Positions 43,400-53,305 of a stretch of 64,000 bases of DNA are shown piece after piece. The DNA is from Thelonectria olida (lineage: Eukaryota > Ascomycota > Sordariomycetes > Hypocreales > Nectriaceae), in NCBI GenBank assembly GCA_020736575.1, contig JAGPYM010000048.1, forward strand, positions 1 through 64,000, written 5' to 3'. A model generated the notes under the pieces. The model was not told where the DNA came from. It did no database searches and was given only the letters and a program-made list of their open reading frames with translations. The translations under genes and the position numbers were made by a program. Numbering within the stretch: the first letter of the stretch is position 1; every line of letters begins with the position of its first letter.

Positions 43400-45179
43400 C
43401 TATTCAACACGGAACCTCCTAACAATATCCACCAACCTCTTTCTCGTCCTCCTCTCATCAAAGACCTGCCCATGATCTAAACCTGGAAACCACAGCAGAT
43501 CCAGCCCGTCACCTTTCCATACTCCATCTTCCCCGCTTCTAGTCTCCAGAAACCATTCATCTGCGCCTGTCAGATACGCCCCGATTACTTTGGTGTCAAC
43601 AATCACGTCTCTGCCGGCTAGCACCACTGTCACGTCATGACACTGGATATCTTCCTTCCATAAGGCATTATCAGCCCAGATGAAACGTCGGAACAGGGTA
43701 TGTGAGATACCCATGTCCTTGGAGCCGAAGTAGGAGAGCAGGTGTTCATTAGCGTGGGTTGGCTTCCGACAGATCTGAAGTTGAGGTTAGCTGAGATCGT
43801 TGGCAGCGAGGTAGACAATATCTCACAAAATTGTATGCTACATCAGGGAGATGTAGCAGAAAAGATACCGGATCAACAAACAAAATCGGCCCAATCTTTC
43901 GTGCGATCTGTGGTGTGCGAAGAAGATGCGTCACGACCACGCTTCCGTAGCTTCGCAGAGCTAAGTTAATACTCGCCAAGATACAAAAAGGCGAAAAAAG
44001 GGACTCACGAGTGTGATACCAATGCAAACCGTTCCCAGCCATGTGCCTTTAATATGCAATGAACCTCCTCACACATCTCATCCTTCAACATTGCCGCGGC
44101 TGTTATCCTGGAGCTTATGGGCATAATCTCTATCGCGATAATCCCCACTTGTCCATCCGAATCCTCGCCATCTTTGGCATTAAGGTCTGCCAGGAATGGT
44201 ATATACGGGTAGAGTCCGATACCGATGCCGTGTATAAACACAACAGGGAGCCTTGATTTGGAGGTGTGCGGCCGGTACCAGTAAGTGAGGGTTTCCGCAG
44301 GGGAGCGACAGGTGGTGAAGAGAGCGAGGGGGCGTGAGGGGAAGATGGAGAGAAACTGGGACAACGACGTGCGGTGGAAGTCGAACGAGTAGTAGCGCAA
44401 ATATATGGAAGCTGCCGTATCGACAATAAAAACGCACTATAGAACAAGTTAGTAGCCCGACTAATAGCATTAGGCGATATATCCATGTGTATCTCACTAT
44501 AGTAACTCACCATGTACCATGTCAAGCTTCGATGCAACATCTCGACCTTGTCAAGCGTCAATCTAAGGCACTTTGCATTTCCGCGACCAGGTTCCAACTT
44601 TCTCCCTAATAACTTCTCCATCTCTCTAACATACTCCTCTAGCTCCTCATCGTATGCCGGGTCGGGCTCTCCGGTGTTCAGGAACGCCCACCGGAAGAAG
44701 TCCCTGACGTTCTCCCGCTTGATCTCCGCTGCTGGAGCATCCCGGAACCATTTCGTCAAGTACCGCTCTGGATCTGGAATGTTGCCGTGGCAGCGTTGGA
44801 ACAACCTCCGGCGATCGTCGCGGCAGGGGGCGCAGGGATGTGTCGTGACTGTCTGGAGGTAGGCTTTGCGCGGTAGGTAAACGGAAAGGTAGAAGGCTGC
44901 CTCAAGAGCGAGCCATATCTCTAGTGCAAGGGGGATACGGAACGGAAGACGGACTAGCCAGCTGGCCAGCGAATAGACAACACTGAGCGGTGCAACCAGG
45001 TGCAGGAGAAATATAGATGTCCGAACGAAAACATAGTCCCAGACGGATGTACCTACCATGGCGAAGGGAGGTAATACAGGCAAGGGAGGAGCTTTAGAGG
45101 GCGTAGATATGTTACCCGGCAGTGTTGTTGCCAGGAAGGAAATTACGTGCGTTGCTATCATCTTAAAGAGCCATTCCAA
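43400..45179 (-). CDS. Membrane-anchored alpha/beta hydrolase (4 exons)
   Basis: Exons 45179-44511, 44436-44009, 43950-43827 and 43774-43400 total 1596 nt (531 residues). The first about 100 residues hold two or three hydrophobic helices (FVRTSIFLLHLVAPLSVVY; IPLALEIWLALEAAFYLSVY). A linker with a CAPCRDDRR segment follows. The hydrolase core starts near residue 300 with VVFIHGIGIGLYPY (oxyanion loop). The nucleophile elbow reads VSHSYGS with Ser366 as expected nucleophile; its codon is split by intron 2. Near the C-terminus VTVVLAGRDVIVDT gives the usual Asp strand and GLDHGQVF the catalytic His. All triad positions are present. Substrate is unknown. The membrane helices suggest an endomembrane or lipid-associated enzyme. 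Confidence 0.85.
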
Positions 45180-45806
45180 AGTCTTGTGTGGGGCAACGAT
45201 GGTTATATCAGCAGTATCTCAAACACATGCATTTCCGTTGGGCACGGCATTTCAGTTTGTTGGGGACTGTTGATAGCTTGCCACCCACCCTCCAACCATA
45301 CCGAGAAAATGCTGAAGCTTTGACATGTGGAATGACATTTGCAGGGATGACAGTCCTTGGAGGATGTAAGTGACGTTATGTCGCCTTTATCGGCTCAACA
45401 GAGCTGGGTTCCAATTTCTAGTACTCGGGTGTAGCCGGCATCCCCATCGAGAGGTGAACCAGAGAGTACCCTTGCTGACCTCCCATGCCCAATGACCGAG
45501 AAGACCAATACATGAATTCTTTCATTCCCCCTTCTTTAGCGCACCTTGCTGTGATTGTGCTACCAAAGGGCGTCTAGACCCGCGCAGTTATGAGATTCTC
45601 CACCAAGAAAGCCGAACCGCTTATGTTATGTGGCTTGGGGAATTCCTACTTGAGAGATATAAATTGACGGTAGGTATTTAGTTGCACGTGTTTCTAGAAG
45701 TTTCCGTGTGTAGCGAAACATAATTCATTCTTAGCAGTTACTACTAGGCATCCGCTCATAAATAGCTAGAGAATTACATATTATAATTAGAAATTATCCT
45801 GACTTA
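45180..45806. other. Intergenic between hydrolase and Zn2Cys6 gene
   Basis: This contains the promoter of the minus-strand hydrolase and the 3-prime flank of the Zn2Cys6 gene. No other feature is seen. Confidence 0.4.
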
Positions 45807-48141
45807 TTAAGTTGCCCCCGCTGTATGGCTCCAAATGCCTTCAATGCGACTTGAGAAAGCAACCTCGTGGGAACCGGCTGAAGGCCCAACACCATTCTGG
45901 CTTTGCCCCAGGTCAACAAGTCTAACATTCCTCACAACAATCTTGCCCGTTCTCACAGCCAACCCGGAAAATATGATCCGACAAGGCTTCGGCAGGTGAA
46001 TTCCTTGTCCTTGAGCAAGCACTTTGATAGCCAAAAGACATTTGTTAGCCACAGGCAAGTACTCCCCCATTGCGTACAGTAATTGACAAGCCATGACCAT
46101 CGTCTTGCTCAGGCTCGGGTTGTCGCCAAGCCTGAGCAATACCGCTGTCGCTGCTGAAAAACATGCTTGCTTGAGCCAGTACTCGTGCCGTAGCCCATAA
46201 GCTGCTCGATATACCCAAAGATTAGAGATGACGGAAGCTCCGTATGACGCTCGAGTTGAAGCTAGCGTCTGCCCGTTGATGTGATGAGAAGGGAAGCGAC
46301 AGAGGCAATTCAACAGCTCGAGGAGGACCATTTCAAAAGTAGCACTTGGATTGAGTTAGATGGCATTCATCTCACGGCCGGTGGCTGGACTCACTCAAGG
46401 AAGAGAATCGAGGGTAGTAGACGACTGTTTAGGAGGAAACGCTGCGTGGCACCCATATTCCATGCTAAAAGTTTGTCGTATATGGCTTTAACCGCGTTAT
46501 AGTCGGGGAGAGGTGCATTGGCTTTTGACAGAGCAAAGAACCACGAAGCTTCCCAGACCAGTTCTGCAAGTTGACATTCATAAGTGATGAGGTCCCTGAA
46601 ATACGACGGCTGGCGTTGATGGGGGCCAGGGTACGGGAACCAGGAGCATTCCGATGCCCCAGGGTCAGCAAACATTGATGAATATGCGTCGACAAAGGTT
46701 TTGGATATTTTGGGCCGCCTGATTCGCATCTCGCGCGAAAAGGTCAAGGAGATTCGCCTTGCCGGTGACTGTGTTAGCACCTGCGACACCATCAAGAAGC
46801 CGTTCACTTACATCTCTAGGCAGAAGAAACCCCAGCTGACAAAGGACACAGCTTGCCATTCCATCCTGAATTCGAAATCAAATGCATCATACTTCTCTGG
46901 ACTCTCCACGTCACTGGCCCCGAGAGCCTCGTGAACCCGGTAAAAGTCATTCAAGAGGGCCCCCCCTCGACCTTCATCTCCATAGTTGGCTTCATAAATC
47001 CAGAGCAAAGCCAGACCTTGAGCGAGGGGTATTGATGTATTGAATCGCTCTTGTTCAAGCATCCGAAGTGCCTCATCGGCAAAACTGCGACCTCGTGAAC
47101 GAAAGTCGCTAAACTGGCGTGGTGATGCTCCCTGTGAGATGTAAAGCTGCACGGTTAGTTGGGTGCAGTCAAGGCTGGTTATCGGTAACATACGTGAGAT
47201 ATGGCTAGTATAGAGTGGATTAGAAACTTGGAGCAAAACGTCAGTCCCGAGGTTTCCTGCGACTTTATGTCTTTCAGGAACATGGTTCGGTGGATGATGC
47301 GACTAAGAGTGTTGTCCCAGGAAAAAAAGAGATTCAATAGGTGTGTCAGATATCTATTGTCAACTGATAGAGTCGTCCAATGCGCCACAGGCAAGAGACC
47401 GCCAGCAAACCTTGCAGCCAGATCGTCCGAGATGCTCAAAGATTCTATGCTAGGGCCAGTGAGCAATCAGCACGAGTACTTGGGCATGAGACGCACCTTA
47501 GTAAAGGACCATTGTTAACTAGAGGAAGACGTTGATGGGAAGCCTCGGCAGGCAGGCTAGAAGGGTCTCCTAAAGGAAGCCGGCCGTCAGCATTGAGCTC
47601 AGCATCGAATATGGATCATGGTAATAACTAACTGATTCTCTGTGGCACACGAAGCAGCAACAAACTTGTGGCCTCAAATGTCTTGACAAAGTCATCAACA
47701 GACGGCGCCAGTCGAATCTTGTCGAGAATTTCGACAGACTCATCAGCGGAGCTACGGCGGAGGAGGTCGAAGATGGTTCTCAGATGGACGTCGGTTTGAG
47801 ACGGCCCTTCAAGAGCATCACGCTGACCTTTGGCTTCGGGCGCAGCGAAATGGCACTCTGTTCTGAATCGGATGCACTGTGAACATTCTGGGCGTCGATT
47901 GTCACACTGTGATGGTCAGTGGAGTGAGCTTCGTCTCAGCTAGTCAGGGACGGAACCTTGGTCTTGCGTCTTCGACAGGCTAAATATGCGGTTTAGTAGA
48001 GGACCCTGATTTGATTGAGGACTAGCACTTACCATGACAGGCAATTGAAACCTGTTGGCGTCTACGTCTTCCGAGGACAGGCGGCGGCTCTTCCGGGGTG
48101 CGGTCTTCTTTTCCAGACGACTTTGGAAGCAGTTTTCGCAT
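45807..48141 (-). CDS. Zn2Cys6 transcription factor with fungal-specific TF domain (8 exons)
   Basis: Exons are 48141-48033, 47979-47957, 47906-47633, 47569-47497, 47449-47194, 47146-46812, 46757-46395 and 46341-45807. They sum to 1968 nt (655 residues) with no stop. The DNA-binding cluster is canonical: Cys35, 38, 45, 52, 55 and 62 (C-HA-C-RRRKTK-C-DNRRPE-C-SQ-C-IRFRTE-C). Two introns fall inside the cluster, one flanking a 23-bp micro-exon. The middle region shows the fungal_trans pattern: LNLFFSWDNTLSRIIHRTMF, then FLIHSILAISHLYI and GLALLWIYEANYGDEGRGGA. The neighbouring hydrolases may be targets, which is inference. No disruption is visible. Micro-exon and acceptor choices in exons 7-8 are the least certain parts. 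Confidence 0.85.
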
Positions 48142-48627
48142 GCTTCTTGGAGGTGTCTGGGATTGGTTGATGGATCGATGATGGATAGGGAAGAGTTAAC
48201 GAAGGGCGAGTTAACCTTTTTGGTCTTCTGGTCTTTCGCTGGCCGAGTAGATGATTATCGAGGGTCAAGGTAATCGTATCATGGATGTGTGTGTGCGTAG
48301 GTGATTTGGTTCGGTAGGTATTGCGTCATACTGAGCGGCTGTAGGGACGTGCCTAAAATTGCCCCAGCTCCACTGTGCTTCAACGGGCCTTAGCGCGCAA
48401 ACTCGAGCTCGGGATGGGGGCGACTTGCTAATGTAGGAATCTCTCATTTCTATTTGATCGATGTTGAGACGAACTGATGTCAAGCGAAGGAACCAATGAG
48501 AGGCATCATTTCCTTTCCAGTCGTCTCCCCGCTTTTTGGCTCGTGTTCATTGTCCATACGAGCAATCAGTGGTCTTCAGGGCTCATTTAGGTATTAGGTG
48601 AGTATAAAATCATCCGTTTATTACACC
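48142..48627. other. Upstream region of Zn2Cys6 gene
   Basis: Likely promoter region; no other gene is seen. A MITE starts at 48628, so it sits about 490 bp upstream of the start codon. Confidence 0.4.
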
Positions 48628-49071
48628 TAACGTACATGATAGTTAAGCTTATGTCACAGACAAGTATGTGTCACACTGAGATTTACACCTTAAATTAAAA
48701 ATTTTAAAAAGTTCTTAAAAATCAGAATCAAGCCTAAAATAACTAAAACCTATCGCATAGATTAGTTAAATTAGAAAGGATATAAGGGAATTTTGTTAAA
48801 TTTCCTTTATTTTTATTTATAAAGTTATTAAGAAAAAGCTTATTCACACTGTATTTTTTCTTATTTTTACTTTTAAAAAGCTTATTAAATTAATTAAAAG
48901 TTTAAGGAAAATAATATATAATGACTTTTTCTATAAAGTACTTAAAATTAATTTTTTTATAATTTAATTAATTATATTGCTAGTTTTAGAAAATCTAATA
49001 TTCTTATATTTAGCTGTACAGTATAAGTGTGACACATGCTTGTATGTGACATAAGCTTATCATGTACATTA
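48628..49071. mobile_element. AT-rich MITE of the TAACGTAC family (copy 2)
   Basis: The 444-bp element begins TAACGTACATGATAGTTAAG and ends (reverse) TAATGTACATGATAAGCTTA. Each end has a doubled motif related to AAGCTTATGTCACA and AAGTATGTGTCACACT. The interior matches copy 1 in places, for example CACCTTAAATT near the left and AGCTGTACAGTATAAGTGT near the right. TA is duplicated at the edges. No coding capacity. Confidence 0.85.
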
Positions 49072-49099
49072 ACTAGTTAGAAAAAATCTAACTTATCTA

Positions 49100-49544
49100 T
49101 AACGTACTCCACTAGCGAGTGCAACAAACCAGTCAGTGCAACACTTTGAAATTTCTTAGTATTTATACCTTAATTTTTAATCACTTTAAAAAATCCTCTA
49201 AAATTAAGAAAAAATCTTAGAAAGCTATAATTTGAAAGTTATATTGTATAAAATAAGGAAAATCTATTTTATATTCTTTTATATTTTTAAAAAAATTCTT
49301 AATGTGCTAGTTTAGAAAAACTCTTATTCGCACTGTATATATAGCTATTTCTCTACAAAATATTTTTTAAAAATATAAAAAAATCATTTTTAGATCTTAT
49401 ATAGAGTTAGATTTATAAAAATACTCTTTTTAACTTCCTAGCTATTTTATAGCCATTTTTAGAGACTTAAGGTTTAGTGATTTTTAGTTATACAGTATGC
49501 TGTTGCACTCACTGGTTTGTTGCACTCGCTAGTGGAGTACGTTA
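49100..49544. mobile_element. AT-rich MITE of the TAACGTAC family (copy 3)
   Basis: The 445-bp element begins TAACGTACTCCACTAGCGAG and ends with the exact complement of the first 30 or more bases. GCGAGTGCAAC-like motifs are doubled at both ends. It lies only 28 bp from copy 2 and 40 bp past the stop codon of the amidohydrolase-like gene. Confidence 0.9.
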
Positions 49545-49583
49545 ATAGTTACATGCAGACAATAACACAATTGAATGCATTCA

Positions 49584-50753
49584 TCAAGCCTCCACCTCAA
49601 TCCCCTGTATCCAAACCTTGCGTATCCTCCTCGTAGCATTAATGTCGTCCAACGGATTGCCTTCCAGCATAATCATATCAGCCCTCATGCCGGGTTGCAA
49701 TGCGCCGCGGTCCTGCAAGCCAAAGACCTCGGTAGGAATCACCGTAGCAGCTCGTAAGGCCTCGCGGTTTGTGAGCCCAGCGCGAACTAACAGTTCCAGC
49801 TCGCTGTGGAGGCTCTCCCCGATAGAGATGGGAGAATGAGAAGTCTGGTTAGCCTCAGTACCGGCACAGATGCGTACCCCGGCATCATGGAGCTTCTTGA
49901 CGTTGACGAGCGCATACTCAAAGTCATATATACCCGGATCATCGAGATCCTCAGATAAACGAGCAAAGGGACCTCCGCCATGGACCCCTCGACGAAGCAT
50001 GGGCGCCTTGGTCTGTCTCATACAGAGAGTCGGGACACAGGCAACTCCCCGCGCAGCCATACCGTTCACTGCCTCGTCGTCAATGATGCCGTTGAGCGGC
50101 ACTGGCGTAATGACGTCGAAACCCGCCGCCAAGGCGCGAGTAAAGGCTCCGGTCTGGGTTGCGTGGGCAATGGCCAGCTTCCCGTGCCGATGTGCTGCCT
50201 CGACGAGGGCGGCAAGTGTAGGTTCATCAAACCCTGGGAGGTCGACAAGAACCTTGATAAAGTCGGCCCGGTTGGGCCCGGTAACGCGGGAGATGACGAA
50301 TGATTCCGCATCAGAGGGCAAGTGGACAAATCCCGTCTCGCGAAGGTTGTAAAGATGGTTCGGCATGTCGGTCTGGGCGGCCGCTACAGTTCCTGACGCC
50401 AGGTATGATGGTAGGCCTATCTCCGATTCGGAGGCGGCACGCATGGCCTCGATCTCTGGTGTTGTACTGCACATATCGAGGACGGTGGAGATGCCAAACG
50501 AAGCAAATACCTGTAAGTCTGTTTCTGCAGCAGAAGTGTTGATGAACGAGTCGATAAGGGCCGGTAAAAGTATACAACCGGCCCCTTCAATGATCGAGTC
50601 GAGGTCGGCGGGTACATGTTCCTCAAGACCGGCATCGCCGTCGACCTCGGCGCTGATTATCTCGCCTGGACTGGCACTGAAAACGACGGTAGCAGGACCG
50701 AGCAGCTCCTTGCCGTTGAATACAGAAACATACCGAATAGTAATAATAGCCAT
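49584..50753 (-). CDS. Amidohydrolase-fold protein lacking metal ligands
   Basis: From the Met at 50753 (MAIITIRYVSVFNGKELLG) the protein has 389 residues; the frame is open upstream to 50864, but the family start fits 50753. The fold is clear: an N-terminal beta-sandwich strand, CILLPALIDSFIN, LAALVEAAHRHGKLAIAHAT, FDVITPVPLNGIIDD, GVRICAGTEANQ, and a C-terminal GLQDRGALQPGMRADMIMLE. Active relatives have H-x-H where this has F-I-N, a His where this has ITPVP, and GTDA where this has GTEA. Only the AHAT His remains. It is intact but probably inactive as a metal hydrolase, and may have a binding or regulatory role. Confidence 0.8.
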   Translation of the reverse strand: MAIITIRYVSVFNGKELLGPATVVFSASPGEIISAEVDGDAGLEEHVPADLDSIIEGAGCILLPALIDSFINTSAAETDLQVFASFGISTVLDMCSTTPEIEAMRAASESEIGLPSYLASGTVAAAQTDMPNHLYNLRETGFVHLPSDAESFVISRVTGPNRADFIKVLVDLPGFDEPTLAALVEAAHRHGKLAIAHATQTGAFTRALAAGFDVITPVPLNGIIDDEAVNGMAARGVACVPTLCMRQTKAPMLRRGVHGGGPFARLSEDLDDPGIYDFEYALVNVKKLHDAGVRICAGTEANQTSHSPISIGESLHSELELLVRAGLTNREALRAATVIPTEVFGLQDRGALQPGMRADMIMLEGNPLDDINATRRIRKVWIQGIEVEA

Positions 50754-51540
50754 CCAAAAGGATGGTCGGGGTATCGGCTGGGGAACTTGGATGAAAACAG
50801 GAGAATATGGTAAACCCTGTTGCCGAAATGCTCTGATGCTCTTTCCAACTGAAGTTTTCCACATATTAATACTTGTGATAGAAAATAGCCTGAGGCCGAA
50901 AGTAGTTTCTCTGTCTATCTACTGATCACTGAGAGGGTAGTACCAGGAGGAGGATCCAGCGTCAGGGGCGGAACCAAGCGGTCATCATGCCAGCATTATG
51001 ATGATGCATCGCGGCCTCAACCCCCTAGGACCCTTTCGAACGGATGAATGTCGCTGGGACGACTGACACTAAGATGTTGGCATCATGGAATGATTTGTTG
51101 TACGAGGTAAGTGATACAGGTTGGAATTGTTATATTTATTGCCTCCCTCGCTCTTCCAAGTCAAACGGTGCAGATATCGACCAATCTCAGTTTTCAAGAA
51201 TCATGCAACACTCTATCAGTATTTTCCACCACTAGAAAAACAACACCCACAGATTTTTGGCTCTCTAGAGTCGCAAAGCCAACCATATAGTCAATGGGAC
51301 AAACCACAGCTCGTCTCGGTGGCCGCCGTGAGAAACAGGTATTGTGCGACCAACAGAATGGGTATTAACTCGAGATTAATTACATACGCGCTAGAGTCTT
51401 TTGCTTGGCACATTATGTCAGTCTCGCCGCACCTTGCGCCATTTAACTTATTTTAGATGCAAATCCTCCCGGTCCTGGCCGTAGAGATTACCTGGTACAA
51501 TCTGGACGTCTCGAAAACGGCTCTACCTACGTTATGGATG
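50754..51540. other. Intergenic between amidohydrolase-like and bZIP genes
   Basis: This is the promoter side of the amidohydrolase-like gene and the 3-prime side of the bZIP gene. No other gene is supported. Confidence 0.4.
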
Positions 51541-52473
51541 CTACTCGCATTGCATCCCACGGATGTAGCGCTGGAATCCATTCTTGAAGTAGCTTTGAAT
51601 CAGGGTGCAGTTGCAGTCCGAGTGAAGCAAGAGTTCACATTTGAGCCGGTAGATTTCTGTGGTCAGGGCCTCGACGTCGCTGCTCAGCCTAATGTGATGC
51701 TGTTCCATCTTCTTCTCCGCAGATTTGAGTTTCTCGTTATCCTCTCGCTTCCGGGTGCGACATCGGTTGGCAGCTTGGCGGTTTCTCTCGAGTTTTTTAT
51801 TCTTCCAACCTTTGCTCTTTGTGGAACCGCGGCCGGCCTCATCGCAGGGGACACTGCTGAGGCTAACTTGATTCTTCCCCAACTGCTTTGTATCTTGGTC
51901 GAGAGTAGACTTTCGCCTGGAACTCTTTGTAGGGGGAACTTCGTCTGAAGGCGGTTTTATTCTTCGACGGGGCTGCGTCTTGGGGTTCTCTGTCGTTTTC
52001 TCGTGTTCTAGTTGGTTATATGAGCTCGACAGCGAGTTGTTGGGAAATTTTGCCGCGTTTTCTTGCTCTGGGCTTTGGAATTTGGCCGTAAAGCTCCGGT
52101 AACTCTGGTCAATCTGGCAGTCTGTTTGGTCGCTGTGAGAGGCGAAACCAGCGTCATCGGGAGCCGAGGCATGTTGTGACAGCGTTCCAGCGATGTCGTG
52201 CCACTGAGAGAATTCGTCTTGATGTTCTGAGGTGCTCGGAAGTAGAGCCCAGTCGAAAGCCGCCCACTGATTGTTGAAGATATAGGGTACGTTTACATCG
52301 TATGGGTTCCAGGTTAACCCAGCTCCCTCGTGTGTGAGGACTGCCTGGCCATCGGCGGCTTCATCCAGGGCCGTACTGGATGGAAACTGGACATTAAACA
52401 TAATTTGTGGAGTTTGTACGGCTTGGAGAACCTTTGGACGTTGTGTTCTCTCATCAAGATGTAATGAATGCAA
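51541..52473 (-). CDS. bZIP transcription factor, ATF/CREB-like
   Basis: The single exon gives 310 residues. The N-terminal half is acidic and Ser/Gln-rich with possible activation character. A basic linker (QPRRRIKPPSDEVPPTKSSR) precedes the bZIP domain at about residues 225-290. The basic region KKLERNRQAANRCRTRKRED carries the N-x-x-A-A-x-x-C-R signature. It is followed by a zipper with heptad Leu/Val/Ile and the tail LLLHSDCNCTLIQSY, typical of fungal ATF/CREB-type factors (Atf21-like). Such factors act in stress response or control of secondary-metabolite loci. The gene appears intact. No target site search was possible. Confidence 0.85.
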   Translation of the reverse strand: MHSLHLDERTQRPKVLQAVQTPQIMFNVQFPSSTALDEAADGQAVLTHEGAGLTWNPYDVNVPYIFNNQWAAFDWALLPSTSEHQDEFSQWHDIAGTLSQHASAPDDAGFASHSDQTDCQIDQSYRSFTAKFQSPEQENAAKFPNNSLSSSYNQLEHEKTTENPKTQPRRRIKPPSDEVPPTKSSRRKSTLDQDTKQLGKNQVSLSSVPCDEAGRGSTKSKGWKNKKLERNRQAANRCRTRKREDNEKLKSAEKKMEQHHIRLSSDVEALTTEIYRLKCELLLHSDCNCTLIQSYFKNGFQRYIRGMQCE

Positions 52474-53119
52474 TGATGGATTGCTGGAGCAAGACTTTTG
52501 GCTGCTGAAAAGTCAAGATGACATTACATCAAAGTCAGATCACAACTTGAGATTGATGGGACTGAGGACGGCTGGGGGGCGGGCAGGTATGCGACTACTC
52601 CCCTCGGCCCTGGCCAAGGTGGTGGAGCCAAAAGAACAAGACCAGCATATCCACGAAGGAGGGGCGGCAGACCGGTCCGGAGTGTGGGATTCTCACCCGC
52701 CTCGAGGTGAAGGTTGCGGGTTGTGATGATGACAGGCCGGAGGGTTCGCTGATTGGCTACATTGACCGGAGTTGCACACCACTACTCCGTGTCCTCCGCT
52801 GGCTGTGATTGGCCATACTCGTGTGCCTAGGCGTGAATGGCCGAATCGGAAAATTAACGCGTCAGTGTCGTATTGAGAGTGGAATGAGCATGTGCGAGTG
52901 TGGGAGTCTGTGGGTTGAACACTGATGGACATCGAGTTCCATTGGCTTTGACCATGACACACGGTTATTATCGCTGCAGCCTCAACCTTACTAGCACACA
53001 TCGGGTCGGGCGTGGGTGAAAGGACTTGAGTCTCGTCCCAGCAGATTCTTATCGATCACGAAGTGGCGCAATTGGGGCGATTATTTCTTCCAGTCTGCTT
53101 CATTGTCCTCTCTCAACTA
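52474..53119. other. Upstream region of bZIP gene
   Basis: Promoter region of the bZIP gene; no other gene is supported. Confidence 0.4.
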
Positions 53120-53305
53120 CAGTAACGGCCGCAAAAAGTGTCCGCCAGTTGCAGGTTAAATTTGATTCCCCGCACGGACCATGTCTAAAGTAAGGACCGA
53201 TTCTGCTCCATGATACGTCCTTCTTCTTAGCACGAACGAAAGGTAGTCCGTGCGGAAAATTACATTTAATATTCAACTGGCGGACATTTTTCGCGGCCGT
53301 TACTG
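53120..53305. mobile_element. Tc1/mariner-type MITE, 186 bp
   Basis: The element starts CAGTAACGGCCGCAAAAAGT and ends with CGCGGCCGTTACTG, flanked by TA on both sides. The inverted arms (about 60 bp) match with several changes, continue through TGTCCGCCAGTTG and meet again at CCGCACGGAC. No coding capacity. The interior between the arms is about 60 bp. Confidence 0.85.

Noticed and set aside
49870..50925. Long plus-strand frames of 160 and 186 codons
   Set aside because: Both are shadows of the amidohydrolase-fold gene on the opposite strand.
43400..52473. Known mycotoxin cluster (a bZIP and hydrolases are present)
   Set aside because: No polyketide synthase, NRPS, terpene cyclase, P450 or halogenase was found, so a named cluster cannot be supported.
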